Assembly: GCF_029360645.1 (NCBI RefSeq)
Contig: NZ_JARDUA010000001.1
Span: forward strand, 806,001 to 870,000
Reading direction: 5' to 3'
Length of the DNA: 64,000 nucleotides
DNA from: Pontibacter litorisediminis
Lineage (GTDB): Bacteria; Bacteroidota; Bacteroidia; Cytophagales; Hymenobacteraceae
This document shows positions 17,375-25,876 of this stretch, in pieces. The notes beneath the pieces were generated by a model that was not told the DNA's origin, did no database searches, and saw only the letters and a program-made list of their open reading frames with translations. Positions within the stretch are counted from its first letter, which is position 1, and every line of letters starts with the position of its first letter. The position numbers and the translations under genes were made by a program.

Positions 17375-17794
17375 ATGGATAAAAATACTGATACGATAGA
17401 GCGGGTAAAACAGTGGTGCCAGAACACCATGATCGATTACCTGGGCATTGAAATTACAGAGGTAGGCGACGATTATTTATGCGCCAGAATGCCGGTGGAC
17501 CAACGCACGCACCAGCCCATGGGCCTGCTGCATGGCGGGGCCTCGGTGGTGCTGGCCGAGTCGCTGGCAAGCATGGGGGCGGCCCTGCAGGTGGATCTAA
17601 CAAAAAAAGCCTGCGTGGGTTTAGAGATAAATGCCAACCATTTGCGCAGCGCCCGCGAAGGCTGGGTGTATGGCAAGGCCACACCGATCCATGTGGGCCG
17701 CAGCACACAGGTATGGGAAACAAAAATAACGGATGAAGACGGTGCGCTGGTGTGCATCAGCCGCATGACCGTGGCCGTGATCGACAAAAAATAA
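17375..17794 (+). CDS. Hotdog-fold thioesterase, probable DHNA-CoA thioesterase
   Basis: A 139-residue single hotdog domain of the PaaI/YbdB/MenI type. The motif HQPMGLLHGGASVVLAES covers residues 46-63, with H53 and E62 as the expected catalytic residues. It is followed 31 bases later by menF, and menD and menE lie in the same direction, so release of 1,4-dihydroxy-2-naphthoate from its CoA ester in menaquinone synthesis is the likely job. The family is also used for phenylacetate and enterobactin proofreading, so the assignment rests mainly on context. Confidence 0.85.
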   Translation: MDKNTDTIERVKQWCQNTMIDYLGIEITEVGDDYLCARMPVDQRTHQPMGLLHGGASVVLAESLASMGAALQVDLTKKACVGLEINANHLRSAREGWVYGKATPIHVGRSTQVWETKITDEDGALVCISRMTVAVIDKK

Positions 17795-17825
17795 ACCGTG
17801 GCCATACAGGCCTGGAGGAGAAAAA

Positions 17826-18998
17826 ATGATGGGTGAGTGTACCCAAACTTATACTTTAGAGCAATTATTCCGGGCAGTCGTAGCCGGGCAAAAGGCGGTG
17901 GCTGCCTGGCGCCTGCCCCTGTCTGACAGGATACAAGCCTGTGTACAGTTGGGCCAGCAGTACACGACCGGGCAGCCGCAGCTGGAGACCAGCCCTTTTG
18001 GCTTCTTCTTCTGCCCCTTTAAGGCCAGCGGCCAACACAAGAACATCTTTATCAGGGGAGATGTATACTTTGATGGAGAGGCCCTTACTCCCGCAGCCGA
18101 CGTACACCCGCAGCAACTGCAGTCGTTTTATACCTTGCTGCAGGAACCACAAGGCATGAGCAGTTGGCATACCCCCACCTTCTCGGAAAACCATACCTTG
18201 CAAACGGAGGAGAGCTTTACGGGTGCCGTAAGGAAAGCGGTGGAGGCGATAGAGGACGGGCAGATGGAGAAGGTGGTGCTCTCGCGGAATAGCCGGGAGG
18301 CGCTGCCGGAAAACTTTTCGCCGGTAGCGGCTTTCGAAGCCATGGCGGCGGCCTACCCCAGGGCCTTTGTGTCGCTGGTGTCGGTGCCGGGCGTGGGCAC
18401 CTGGATGGGTGCCTCGCCGGAGATCCTGGTCAGCATAACCGAGGAGCAGGTGTTCCATACGGTGGCCCTGGCGGGCACGCAGCCCGCCGTGGAGAACGTA
18501 TCCGATGCGATCTGGAGGCAGAAGGAGATTGAGGAGCAGGCCATGGTGGAGCGTTATATCCTGAGCTGCTTTAAAAAACTGCGCCTCCGCGACTACACCG
18601 AGGTCGGGCCCCGAACGATCCTAGCCGGCAACCTGATGCACCTGCGCACCGATTTCAAGGTAAACCTGAAGGACGTGCATTTCCCTACCCTCGGCACCGA
18701 TATGCTGGAGCTGCTGCACCCCACCTCGGCGGTTTGCGGCCTGCCCAAAGAGCCTGCGCTGCAGTTTATACTTGCCTACGAGGGCTATCACCGCAGCTAT
18801 TACAGCGGTTACCTGGGGCCGGTAAACGGTGCCTCCGGGTCACACCTGTACGTGAACCTGCGCTGCATGCAACTGCTGCAGCACGAAGCCATTCTCTACG
18901 CCGGCGCCGGCATCACCGAGGCCTCCGACCCGCAGAAAGAGTGGCAGGAAACGCAGCATAAAATGCAGACGATGCGGAAAATCCTGTCGGATTTTTAA
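17826..18998 (+). CDS. menF: Isochorismate synthase (menaquinone pathway)
   Basis: A 390-residue chorismate-binding enzyme. The C-terminal catalytic domain shows VVLSRNSRE, the GTWMGASPEIL segment, LHPTSAVCGLPK and the terminal YSGYLGPV, all typical of isochorismate synthases. It converts chorismate to isochorismate, the first committed step to menaquinone. A strong Shine-Dalgarno-like GGAGGAG (17814-17820) sits 5 bases before ATG 17826, unusual in Bacteroidota; a second ATG follows immediately at 17829. The N-terminal region (about 1-110) is less conserved, as usual. Confidence 0.92.
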   Translation: MMGECTQTYTLEQLFRAVVAGQKAVAAWRLPLSDRIQACVQLGQQYTTGQPQLETSPFGFFFCPFKASGQHKNIFIRGDVYFDGEALTPAADVHPQQLQSFYTLLQEPQGMSSWHTPTFSENHTLQTEESFTGAVRKAVEAIEDGQMEKVVLSRNSREALPENFSPVAAFEAMAAAYPRAFVSLVSVPGVGTWMGASPEILVSITEEQVFHTVALAGTQPAVENVSDAIWRQKEIEEQAMVERYILSCFKKLRLRDYTEVGPRTILAGNLMHLRTDFKVNLKDVHFPTLGTDMLELLHPTSAVCGLPKEPALQFILAYEGYHRSYYSGYLGPVNGASGSHLYVNLRCMQLLQHEAILYAGAGITEASDPQKEWQETQHKMQTMRKILSDF

Positions 18999-19003
18999 CT
19001 TGT

Positions 19004-19133
19004 ATGAGTGGATGAGTGACTGAGTGAATGTTTGGGAAACATAGACAGAAATTTTGTCTTCATCATTACAGAAACTTGAAAGCATATTACTATTTAACAT
19101 GCACTCATTCACACAATCACTAATTCACTCATT
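19004..19133. repeat. Long imperfect inverted repeat between menF and menD
   Basis: The left arm at 19004-19030 and the reverse complement of the right arm at about 19107-19133 agree at 23 of 27 positions. The arms consist of near-repeats of TGAGTGA with a period of about 7-8 bases. The roughly 76-base centre contains a second small stem (AGACA/TGTCT around 19043-19059). The right arm ends directly at the menD start codon (19134). It could fold in RNA and occlude the menD start, or be a small dispersed element. Confidence 0.65.
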
Positions 19134-20837
19134 ATGATCCTACAGCCTGTTGTCAATATTGCGGAGATTTGCGCCCAGAAGGGAGTCGAAAACGTGGTGC
19201 TGTCGCCGGGCTCTCGGTGCGCGCCCCTGACGATTGCCTTTGCCCGCCACCCCCAATTTACGGTGCGCACCATATCTGATGAGCGTGCCGCTGCTTTTAT
19301 TGCGCTGGGTATGGCACTGACAACAGGCAAGCCCACGGTGCTGGTGTGCACCTCGGGCACGGCGGCGTTGAACTATGCACCGGCCGTGGCAGAGGCTTAC
19401 TTCCAGCAAGTGCCCCTGCTAATCCTGAGCGCCGACCGCCCACCTGAGTGGATCGACCAACTGGACGGGCAAACGATACGCCAGCAAAACCTGTTTGGGC
19501 AGCACATCAAGCACAGCTATACCTTCCCCGCCGACTTGTCGCACCCCGACGCGGTGTGGCACAGCGGGCGCATGGTATCAGAGGCGCTAAACGAGGCAGT
19601 AGCATTCCCCGCCGGCCCGGTGCACATCAACGTGCCGCTGCGCGAGCCTTTCTACCCTGCCCCGGGCGAGGAACTGAGCTTCGACAAAAAAGTGAAAGTG
19701 ATCGCGGAGGAGCCACAGGCATTTGACCTGAGCCCGGCGCAGTCGCTGCGGCTGCAGGAGGAAATCCTGCGGTACACAAAAGTGCTGGTGCTGGCGGGGC
19801 AGCACCAGCAGGACGAGGCGCTGCTGCAAAGCATCCATTCCTTTGCCGAGACAACCGGTGCCGTGGTCGTGGGCGACACTATCAGCAACATGCACGGCCT
19901 GTCACACTCGGTAAGGCATCAGGACATCATCTTTGCCAACCCTGACCAGAAGCAGCTGGCAAAGCTGCAGCCCGACCTGCTGATCACCTGCGGCAAGTCC
20001 ATTATCTCCAAAGCGTTAAAACTGTACCTGCGCAAGTATAAACCAGCCGCCCACTGGCACCTGCAGCCCGCCGGCCAGGTAGCCGACACGTATCAGTCGC
20101 TGACGAAGGTGGTGCGCTGTGCCCCCCAAAGCTTCTTTGCCGCCATGGCCGGCAGCACACGCATTGACGGGAACTTTGCCGCCGCATGGGCTGCGGCCGA
20201 TAAAACGGCTTATGAATTCCTGAAAGATTATACTTTAGGTGCGCCATACAGCGAGTTGCCTGTGGTGGCACATGTGCTGCGGCAGCTTCCGCAGCAAAGT
20301 AAGCTGCACCTGGCCAACTCCATGTCAGTGCGCTATGCGAACATAGCAGGGCTCAGGCCGGAACAGCAGGTGGAAGTGTACGCCAACCGGGGCACCAGCG
20401 GCATCGATGGCAGCACCAGCACCGCCGTTGGCTGCGCCCTCACCAGCCCGGGCATTACCACCCTGCTCACCGGCGACCTGGCCTTTTTCTACGACCGCAA
20501 CGGCTTATGGCACAATTACCTGCCGCAGAACCTGCGCATCGTGCTGCTCAACAACCATGCAGGCGGCATTTTCAGACTGATAGACGGCCCAAAACAGCAG
20601 CCAGAGCTCGCTCCCTACTTTGAGACACACCAGGCGCTGAAAGCCGGGAATACGGCACGTGATTTTGGCATGGCTTATACTTCTGTGCAAAGTATAAAGG
20701 AGCTGGAACAGGCCCTGCCGGTCTTCTTCTCCGCTGAGGCTGGTGCTGGCATTCTGGAAATCTTCACCGATAGCGTTGCCAACGGGGAGGCGTTTGAGGC
20801 CTACAGAAAGGTGGTTCGCGCACTCCAGCTACTATAG
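19134..20837 (+). CDS. menD: SEPHCHC synthase, thiamine-diphosphate dependent
   Basis: A 567-residue enzyme that joins isochorismate and 2-oxoglutarate with decarboxylation in menaquinone synthesis. The N-terminal PYR domain has the signature VLSPGSRCAPLTIAF and the conserved segment GKPTVLVCTSGTAALNY. The C-terminal domain carries the thiamine-diphosphate/Mg motif GDLAFFYDRNGLW and NNHAGGIF. Length is normal. It follows menF after a 135-base gap filled by the inverted repeat described separately; the ATG overlaps the end of that repeat. Confidence 0.96.
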   Translation: MILQPVVNIAEICAQKGVENVVLSPGSRCAPLTIAFARHPQFTVRTISDERAAAFIALGMALTTGKPTVLVCTSGTAALNYAPAVAEAYFQQVPLLILSADRPPEWIDQLDGQTIRQQNLFGQHIKHSYTFPADLSHPDAVWHSGRMVSEALNEAVAFPAGPVHINVPLREPFYPAPGEELSFDKKVKVIAEEPQAFDLSPAQSLRLQEEILRYTKVLVLAGQHQQDEALLQSIHSFAETTGAVVVGDTISNMHGLSHSVRHQDIIFANPDQKQLAKLQPDLLITCGKSIISKALKLYLRKYKPAAHWHLQPAGQVADTYQSLTKVVRCAPQSFFAAMAGSTRIDGNFAAAWAAADKTAYEFLKDYTLGAPYSELPVVAHVLRQLPQQSKLHLANSMSVRYANIAGLRPEQQVEVYANRGTSGIDGSTSTAVGCALTSPGITTLLTGDLAFFYDRNGLWHNYLPQNLRIVLLNNHAGGIFRLIDGPKQQPELAPYFETHQALKAGNTARDFGMAYTSVQSIKELEQALPVFFSAEAGAGILEIFTDSVANGEAFEAYRKVVRALQLL

Positions 20838-20849
20838 TTGGTCGAGATG

Positions 20850-20886
20850 GTACGCCTCAACTGCCCTAGAGCAGCAGGAGGCGTAC
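20850..20886. terminator. Two-step stem-loop after menD
   Basis: GTACGCCTC (20850-20858) pairs with GAGGCGTAC (20878-20886), and inside it CTGC pairs with GCAG. The structure begins 12 bases after the menD stop. It lacks a T-run, so it could be a weak terminator or an mRNA end-stabilising element rather than a classical terminator. Confidence 0.45.
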
Positions 20887-21031
20887 TGATGTCTCTGGCG
20901 GAGGAGCCGGGCACCCCTGCCGCGCCTCCATCTGCTTCGGCCGTTTGGGAAGAGGAAAAGGCATCAGCCACCGAATTAACCCATTAATTTTCACCCGATA
21001 AAGCGATCAAGGCGTATATAGAAATAGAAGC

Positions 21032-21045
21032 ATGTTTCACTTTAA
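21032..21045 (+). promoter_or_regulatory. 14-base element upstream of the first DoxX gene
   Basis: ATGTTTCACTTTAA ends 11 bases before the DoxX ATG at 21057. The identical 14 bases occur at 21619-21632, ending 12 bases before the second DoxX ATG. The match is either a duplicated leader or a conserved control element. Confidence 0.5.
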
Positions 21046-21056
21046 CCTTCTGCGCC

Positions 21057-21500
21057 ATGAACTATACGCACGAAATAAACCATGCCTCCCCGCGTACGAG
21101 CGCCAATAACCCGCTCTGGATGGATGGCCTCCGCATCGCACTTGGCCTCTTCCTCTTCATTAAAGGGCTTCTGTTCCTGGAGCACAACACAGATGTTTTC
21201 TACATCTTCAGCCAAAGCCAGGACTTTATCAGCATGCAGAAGGCCTCCCTTTTCACCAGCGCTGTACATATTATCGGCGGCCTGATGATCGCCTTCGGCT
21301 TCCTGACACGCCTGGCGCTCCTGCTGCAGATACCGGTGCTTTTAGGCGCCCTTTTGATCGTGAACCCACAGCGCGGGCTGCACCTGGGCAATACAGAGCT
21401 CTGGCTGTCAGTGCTGGTGCTGGGGTTGCTGCTGTTCTTTATGGTGGTGGGGCCTGGGCGCTACTCCGTGGACAACAAGGTGCTGCGGAAGCAGAAATAG
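21057..21500 (+). CDS. DoxX-family membrane protein, copy 1
   Basis: A 147-residue protein with four hydrophobic helices in the DoxX arrangement: GLRIALGLFLFIKGLLFL, the pair around VHIIGGLMIAFGFLTRLALL, and a last helix LLLFFMVVGPGRYSVD. DoxX proteins are small inner-membrane proteins of uncertain, redox-related function. Its neighbour at 21645 is a clear paralogue, so the two arose by tandem duplication. They sit between menD and menE, where one might expect menB, menA or menC, hinting at but not proving a quinone-related role. Confidence 0.85.
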   Translation: MNYTHEINHASPRTSANNPLWMDGLRIALGLFLFIKGLLFLEHNTDVFYIFSQSQDFISMQKASLFTSAVHIIGGLMIAFGFLTRLALLLQIPVLLGALLIVNPQRGLHLGNTELWLSVLVLGLLLFFMVVGPGRYSVDNKVLRKQK

Positions 21501-21618
21501 TACCGGTATTTTGGGCAAGCGCCATACATGCCCGCCGCAGGTTAAAACGTAATAATATAGTTTGTACTTAAAATCGTCCGGTTTATGGCAAAATACGTTA
21601 ATTAAAGTGATAGTCACT

Positions 21619-21632
21619 ATGTTTCACTTTAA
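21619..21632 (+). promoter_or_regulatory. 14-base element upstream of the second DoxX gene
   Basis: Exact copy of the element at 21032-21045. Read as codons it opens a short frame (ATG at 21619, stop TGA overlapping the DoxX ATG as ATGA), so a translated leader of nine codons is possible here. In copy 1 the corresponding frame runs on into the gene instead. Confidence 0.45.
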
Positions 21633-21644
21633 TTGTGTAAAGCC

Positions 21645-22100
21645 ATGAACCTAACACACGACATGCATCGCGTAGAGCGCTGGGCCGACACCCATCACCC
21701 CATGTGGCTCGATTTTGTAAGGATTGGATTGGGAGCTTTCCTGATGGTAAAAGGCTTTATGTTCATCCAGGACACGGAGGCACTGTACCGGATCATGAAC
21801 AAAAGCGAGTTTCCTTGGGTATCTATGGGTTTGGCGCATTACGTTGCCTTTGCTCACCTGGTAGGCGGCCTGCTGATCGCACTTGGCCTGATAACCCGCG
21901 TCGCCATCTTGTTCCAGTTGCCGATTTTGATCGGAGCCGTTTTCTTTATCAATCCCGACAGAGGCTTCTACTCCGAGAACACCGAGCTGTGGTCTTCTAT
22001 CATCGTACTGTTCCTGCTGATCTTTTTCCTTGTTTTCGGCTCGGGCCGATTCTCTGTGGATCGCCTCATCCGCAAATCAGACAAGGATTGGCTGTACTAG
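21645..22100 (+). CDS. DoxX-family membrane protein, copy 2
   Basis: A 151-residue paralogue of the preceding gene with the same four-helix plan: DFVRIGLGAFLMVKGFMFI, AHLVGGLLIALGLITRVAIL, and IFFLVFGSGRFSVDRLIRK at the end. Both copies share FINPDRG/VNPQRG and NTELW. The ATG at 21645 matches the start of copy 1 (MNxTHxxxx); an upstream TTG at 21633 is less likely. Function is unknown. Confidence 0.85.
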   Translation: MNLTHDMHRVERWADTHHPMWLDFVRIGLGAFLMVKGFMFIQDTEALYRIMNKSEFPWVSMGLAHYVAFAHLVGGLLIALGLITRVAILFQLPILIGAVFFINPDRGFYSENTELWSSIIVLFLLIFFLVFGSGRFSVDRLIRKSDKDWLY

Positions 22101-22146
22101 TCCCGGCTTACCCCTGCTGGTAGCACAAAAACCTTTGCAGGTACTG

Positions 22147-22177
22147 TTTGTTTTCAAAGCACTTTGCCCCATTTTTG
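22147..22177 (+). promoter_or_regulatory. Candidate promoter for menE
   Basis: TTTG at 22147-22150 and CATTTTTG at 22170-22177 are 19 bases apart, close to the Bacteroidota -33/-7 consensus with one mismatch (C for T at the first position). The ATG of menE is 86 bases downstream, leaving room for a leader. Confidence 0.45.
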
Positions 22178-22263
22178 CAGCAGCACGTACGTGCTAATGT
22201 TTCACCTGATGGGGCGTCACCAAGGCTCTGGCTTCTTGCTGATGCTACAAGACAAATCGCTAC

Positions 22264-23376
22264 ATGACAGACAAGCACCTGAGCCTGAACGGCAAGAAGT
22301 TCTACTACGATGAGATTGCATCCTACTCCTTCCGTGACAGCATCCCGCTGAATGGTTACGAAAGTAAGATGCTGGAATTCTGCCGCGACTGGCTAAACGG
22401 CGTGCAAGAGTTCCCGATCCAAACCTCCGGCTCCACCGGTGTGCCGAAAACCATCAGCCTTACCCGCAAGCAACTCGAGGCCAGCGCCCGCCGCACCATC
22501 AAGCTCCTGCAACTACAGGCAGGCGACTGTACGCTGGTGTGCCTCAACACCGAGTATATTGCGGGTATGATGATGCTGGTGCGCGGCTTTGAGGCAGACT
22601 TGCAAATGATCATCGTAGAGCCTCTTGGAAACCCGCTTACCCAGGTAAGCCCTAACGAGAATATCGCCTTTGGCTCCTTTGTGCCGATGCAACTGCAGAC
22701 CATCCTGCTGGAGACGCCGGAGCGGCTGGAGCAACTGAACCACATGAAAGGCATTCTGGTGGGTGGTGCTCCGGTAACCCCCACGCAGCAGCGGGAGCTG
22801 CAGCAGGTGCAGGCCCCGATCTACCATACCTACGGCATGACCGAAACGGCCTCGCACATTGCCCTGCGCAAGCTAAACGGCTACGATGCCGCCGACTATT
22901 ACGATGTGCTGGACGAGATTGAAGTGGGGCTGGACAAGCGCGGCTGCCTGACCATACGGGGCGATGTGACCAACAACGAGCTGCTTGTGACGAACGACAT
23001 TGTGGAACTGCTCACCCCCACCCGCTTCCGCTGGATCGGCCGCGCCGATAACACCATCAATACCGGTGGCGTGAAAGTGCAGATCGAAAAGATAGAGCTG
23101 GCGATTGCCGAGGCCTTTGCCGATGATGCCGATTCCCCACGCTTCTTTATAGCCCCGCAGCCCGATGAGGTATTAGGCGACAAGATTGTGCTGGTACTGG
23201 AGGGAGCGAAGCAGGGCGAGGAAGAGGAGCAACAGCTCTTCGGCCGTTTGCGCCATCGGCTCAAGAAGTTCGAGATGCCGAAGGAAGTATACTACAGCCC
23301 CGCCTTCTCCGAAACAGCCACCGGTAAAGTATCGCGGCAGCGCACCCTTCAAAAGCTGGGCCTGTACACCGACTAG
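22264..23376 (+). CDS. menE: o-Succinylbenzoate-CoA ligase-type AMP-forming enzyme
   Basis: A 370-residue acyl-adenylate-forming enzyme, short like other Bacteroidota MenE proteins. The phosphate-binding loop TSGSTGVPK is at 54-62, YGMTETASH forms the adenine-binding motif and RADNTINTGGVKVQ the hinge region. The terminal GKVSRQRTLQKL contains the expected C-terminal lysine region. In menaquinone synthesis it activates o-succinylbenzoate with CoA. Assignment to MenE over another AMP-binding ligase rests on length and proximity to menF/menD. Confidence 0.88.
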   Translation: MTDKHLSLNGKKFYYDEIASYSFRDSIPLNGYESKMLEFCRDWLNGVQEFPIQTSGSTGVPKTISLTRKQLEASARRTIKLLQLQAGDCTLVCLNTEYIAGMMMLVRGFEADLQMIIVEPLGNPLTQVSPNENIAFGSFVPMQLQTILLETPERLEQLNHMKGILVGGAPVTPTQQRELQQVQAPIYHTYGMTETASHIALRKLNGYDAADYYDVLDEIEVGLDKRGCLTIRGDVTNNELLVTNDIVELLTPTRFRWIGRADNTINTGGVKVQIEKIELAIAEAFADDADSPRFFIAPQPDEVLGDKIVLVLEGAKQGEEEEQQLFGRLRHRLKKFEMPKEVYYSPAFSETATGKVSRQRTLQKLGLYTD

Positions 23377-23437
23377 CCGCCAAAATAAAACGGCAGGTGC
23401 CCGTACCCGTACTAAGTACAAACTCATTCAGATTAAC

Positions 23438-24316
23438 ATGAAGATAAATGTACTTACTGGTATAGGCACAGCTTTGCTTATGCTGGCGCTTGGCAGCTGC
23501 AGCAAGGGATTGCTTAGCAGCCGTGCGCCTGTAGCGCTGGAGCAGGCATGGGCTTCCGACAACACCCTCAGAACCCCGGAGTCTGCCGTGTTTGACCCGG
23601 TGCGTAACGTCATCTATGTCAGCAACATCAACAAGGACACCAGGACGAGCAAAGACGGAGACGGCTTTATCTCACGGCTAACCCCGCAAGGAGAGATTCA
23701 GGAGCTTTACTGGGTATCTGGACTGAATGACCCACACGGCATGGCCTTGCATAACAATGTGCTTTATGTGGCGGATATAGACGAGGTGGTGGCCATTTCT
23801 ACTCAATCTGGCGGGGTGCTGGGGCGTTATAAGGCAGATAGAGCCAAGATGCTGAACGGCGTGGCAGCAGACGACAACGGCAATGTATATGTGACCGACA
23901 CAGAAGAAAACCGGATTTACCTTTTGCGCAACGGCCGCATTAGCCCCTGGATAGACCAAACGAGGGCCAAGCGCCCTAACGGACTCTTTATCCGGGGAGA
24001 CCGCATGATCGTGGCTTTTTCAGGGAGCGGCGAGATCATGCTGCTGGACCCAGGAACTAAAAGCTTCTCTGCCTGGGTAGAGGAAGTGAAAGCTGCCGAC
24101 GGAATAGACGCCGTTGGCGACGGTAGCTACCTGGCCTCGAGCTGGAGCGGCGAAATATTTTACATTGATGAACGCGACCGGAAATGGAGCCTGCTTAACA
24201 CCAGCAGCCAGAACATGAACACCGCTGACATTGATTATGCGGAGCAGTTGGGGCTGCTGCTGGTGCCTACCTTCAACGATAATAGAGTGGTGGCCTATAG
24301 ACTAAGGGCCCAATAA
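23438..24316 (+). CDS. SMP-30/gluconolactonase-like beta-propeller lipoprotein
   Basis: A 292-residue exported protein. MKINVLTGIGTALLMLALGSC is a lipoprotein signal with C21 as the likely lipid site. The rest is a beta-propeller with repeats such as VIYVSNINKD, LYVADIDEV, NVYVTDTEENRIY and GLFIRGDRM, as in SMP-30 and NHL-repeat proteins. These include lactonases, but I cannot assign a substrate. ATG 23438 begins the signal; the open frame extends upstream to 23186 inside menE and is not used. It follows menE after 61 bases and may be cotranscribed. Confidence 0.82.
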   Translation: MKINVLTGIGTALLMLALGSCSKGLLSSRAPVALEQAWASDNTLRTPESAVFDPVRNVIYVSNINKDTRTSKDGDGFISRLTPQGEIQELYWVSGLNDPHGMALHNNVLYVADIDEVVAISTQSGGVLGRYKADRAKMLNGVAADDNGNVYVTDTEENRIYLLRNGRISPWIDQTRAKRPNGLFIRGDRMIVAFSGSGEIMLLDPGTKSFSAWVEEVKAADGIDAVGDGSYLASSWSGEIFYIDERDRKWSLLNTSSQNMNTADIDYAEQLGLLLVPTFNDNRVVAYRLRAQ

Positions 24317-24415
24317 ATTCGTTACATACTTATACCGTTATAATGTTTGAGGCAAGGCAGCTGCACCGTTACGTGTTAGTTGCCTTCTCATTTTAGGCGT
24401 ACTTACTTTGTGCTG

Positions 24416-25333
24416 ATGAAAAAACTGCCCACCCTTCACATCCTCAACGGCGATGCCTCTCTGGCGGCTTTCACGGCTGCCAACCTGCCCGGCCAAGTAA
24501 TGGTGTGGCGCGAGGTGCTGTCTGAGGGTCCTGTTCTTTCTGCATTGCCTGAGCACGGGTTCTGGCAAAAGCGGCAGGAGTTTATTACCTCCAGTTACAG
24601 CGAACCTGCGGAAAAGTATAAAGAGAAAGTGCTGGATGAGCTGCAGCAACTCGAGGGTATCGGGGCCTTTTTTGAGGTTGTGCTCTGGTTTGATGCCGAC
24701 CTGATGTGCCAGGTAAACCTGCTATACCTATTGCATCGCCTACAGCAGCAGAAACCGCCTATGCTGTCGGTGTGCACCCCGGCACATAGCCAAAATATAG
24801 CGTACCTGCCTCCACAGGAGCTGCAGCAGCTGTTTGAGGAGCGCCTGCAGCTAAGCGATGGGCAACTGCAGCACGCCGCACGACTGTGGCAGCTCTTCGC
24901 CAGCCCCAACCAATTAGATTTGCAGCTATACCTGAACCAGTACGGGTCCACCCTGCCCCTGCTGGAGCAGGCGCTGCAGCTGCACCTTAGCCGTTTCCCA
25001 GGTTGCACCGATGGGCTAAGTCAGCCTGAGCGTATGCTCCTGAGCATCATCCAATCGGGTGCAGCAAGTATAAAGGAGGTGATGAGGCAGTTTTGGGAGC
25101 AGGACCCCGGCTATGGTTTCGGTGATGTGCAGCTCTTGCACATACTCTCCCGGCTGCAGCCTGACCTGGTACAGGCACGTGAACCGTTGTCGCTTAGCTT
25201 TTTCGGCGAAAGGGTGCTGGAGGGCTATGCCTCCTTCATCCCCAAAAAACGCTGGCTGGGAGGCCTGGAGGTTAACGGCAGCTGCCCCTACTGCTTCGAC
25301 AGCAGCGAAAAAAGCCTGCGTAAGAACTGCTGA
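24416..25333 (+). CDS. DUF1835-type protein
   Basis: A 305-residue cytoplasmic protein with the DUF1835 opening LHILNGDASLAAF and the segment VMVWREVLSEGPV. The middle has VVLWFDADLMCQ followed by a glutamine/leucine-rich helical stretch. The function of the family is unknown. ATG 24416 is preferred because it is preceded by TACTTTG (about 24404-24410), near to a -7 element; an upstream in-frame start at 24380 would overlap it. A short acidic/basic C-terminus ends at 25333. Confidence 0.8.
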   Translation: MKKLPTLHILNGDASLAAFTAANLPGQVMVWREVLSEGPVLSALPEHGFWQKRQEFITSSYSEPAEKYKEKVLDELQQLEGIGAFFEVVLWFDADLMCQVNLLYLLHRLQQQKPPMLSVCTPAHSQNIAYLPPQELQQLFEERLQLSDGQLQHAARLWQLFASPNQLDLQLYLNQYGSTLPLLEQALQLHLSRFPGCTDGLSQPERMLLSIIQSGAASIKEVMRQFWEQDPGYGFGDVQLLHILSRLQPDLVQAREPLSLSFFGERVLEGYASFIPKKRWLGGLEVNGSCPYCFDSSEKSLRKNC

Positions 25334-25395
25334 CAGAAGTTTGGCATTATAAATGCAACGGCATGTGCTATAGTATTACTTTAAGCAGAATCCAC

Positions 25396-25800
25396 ATGAA
25401 GATGAAGCAAACGTATGCCGCAGCACTGGCCCTGGGCCTGCCGCTATTCAGCCTTGCAAACGCTGTGGCGCAAACCACGCCACTCCCTCCTCAGGAGAAA
25501 GAGCACATACTTGTCACCACCGACCATCCTGACACCCGTAAAGAAACCCTATCAGGCATCCACATGAAGCCGGCCAGTAAAGGCACTTTTCAGCTGGATT
25601 TCTCGCAGGAACTGGATGAAAACGCCATGCTACAGGTGAAAAACTCAGCCGGCAAGCTGGTACATCAGAAGCCTGTAAACGTGGAAAGCAACCGCAGCGC
25701 CTGGCGCTACAACCTAGGCAGGCTGAAGCCCGACACTTACCTGATCGAAGTAAAAACCAGCGACACCACCTACTGGACCAAGTTTAAAGTGGGGAGATAA
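25396..25800 (+). CDS. Small secreted protein with a T9SS-tail-like fold
   Basis: A 134-residue protein with a signal peptide (MKMKQTYAAALALG, ending NAVAQ). The mature part (about 60-134) resembles the beta-sandwich of T9SS sorting tails or DUF3244: LVHQKPVNVES, then YNLGRLKPDTYLIEVKTSD and a terminal WTKFKVGR. No other domain is present, so it may be a stand-alone periplasmic or surface protein rather than T9SS cargo. The upstream in-frame ATG at 25363 would disrupt the signal peptide. Confidence 0.72.
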   Translation: MKMKQTYAAALALGLPLFSLANAVAQTTPLPPQEKEHILVTTDHPDTRKETLSGIHMKPASKGTFQLDFSQELDENAMLQVKNSAGKLVHQKPVNVESNRSAWRYNLGRLKPDTYLIEVKTSDTTYWTKFKVGR

Positions 25801-25804
25801 AAAA

Positions 25805-25837
25805 CGCGGGCCCGGCATCATTTATGCCGGGCCCGCG
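25805..25837. terminator. Strong hairpin between convergent genes
   Basis: A perfect 14-base stem (CGCGGGCCCGGCAT with its complement) and a 5-base loop sit between the small secreted protein (+) and hutG (-). No long T-run follows on the plus strand; there is an AAAA run on the left that becomes T-rich for minus-strand transcription. Confidence 0.75.
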
Positions 25838-25876
25838 CCTGTTATTACCTCTTGCTAGCTAGCACGTGTTTGATTC

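Noticed and set aside
23186..23437. Upstream extension of the beta-propeller lipoprotein
   Set aside because: It would lie inside menE in another frame; the true start is at the lipoprotein signal.
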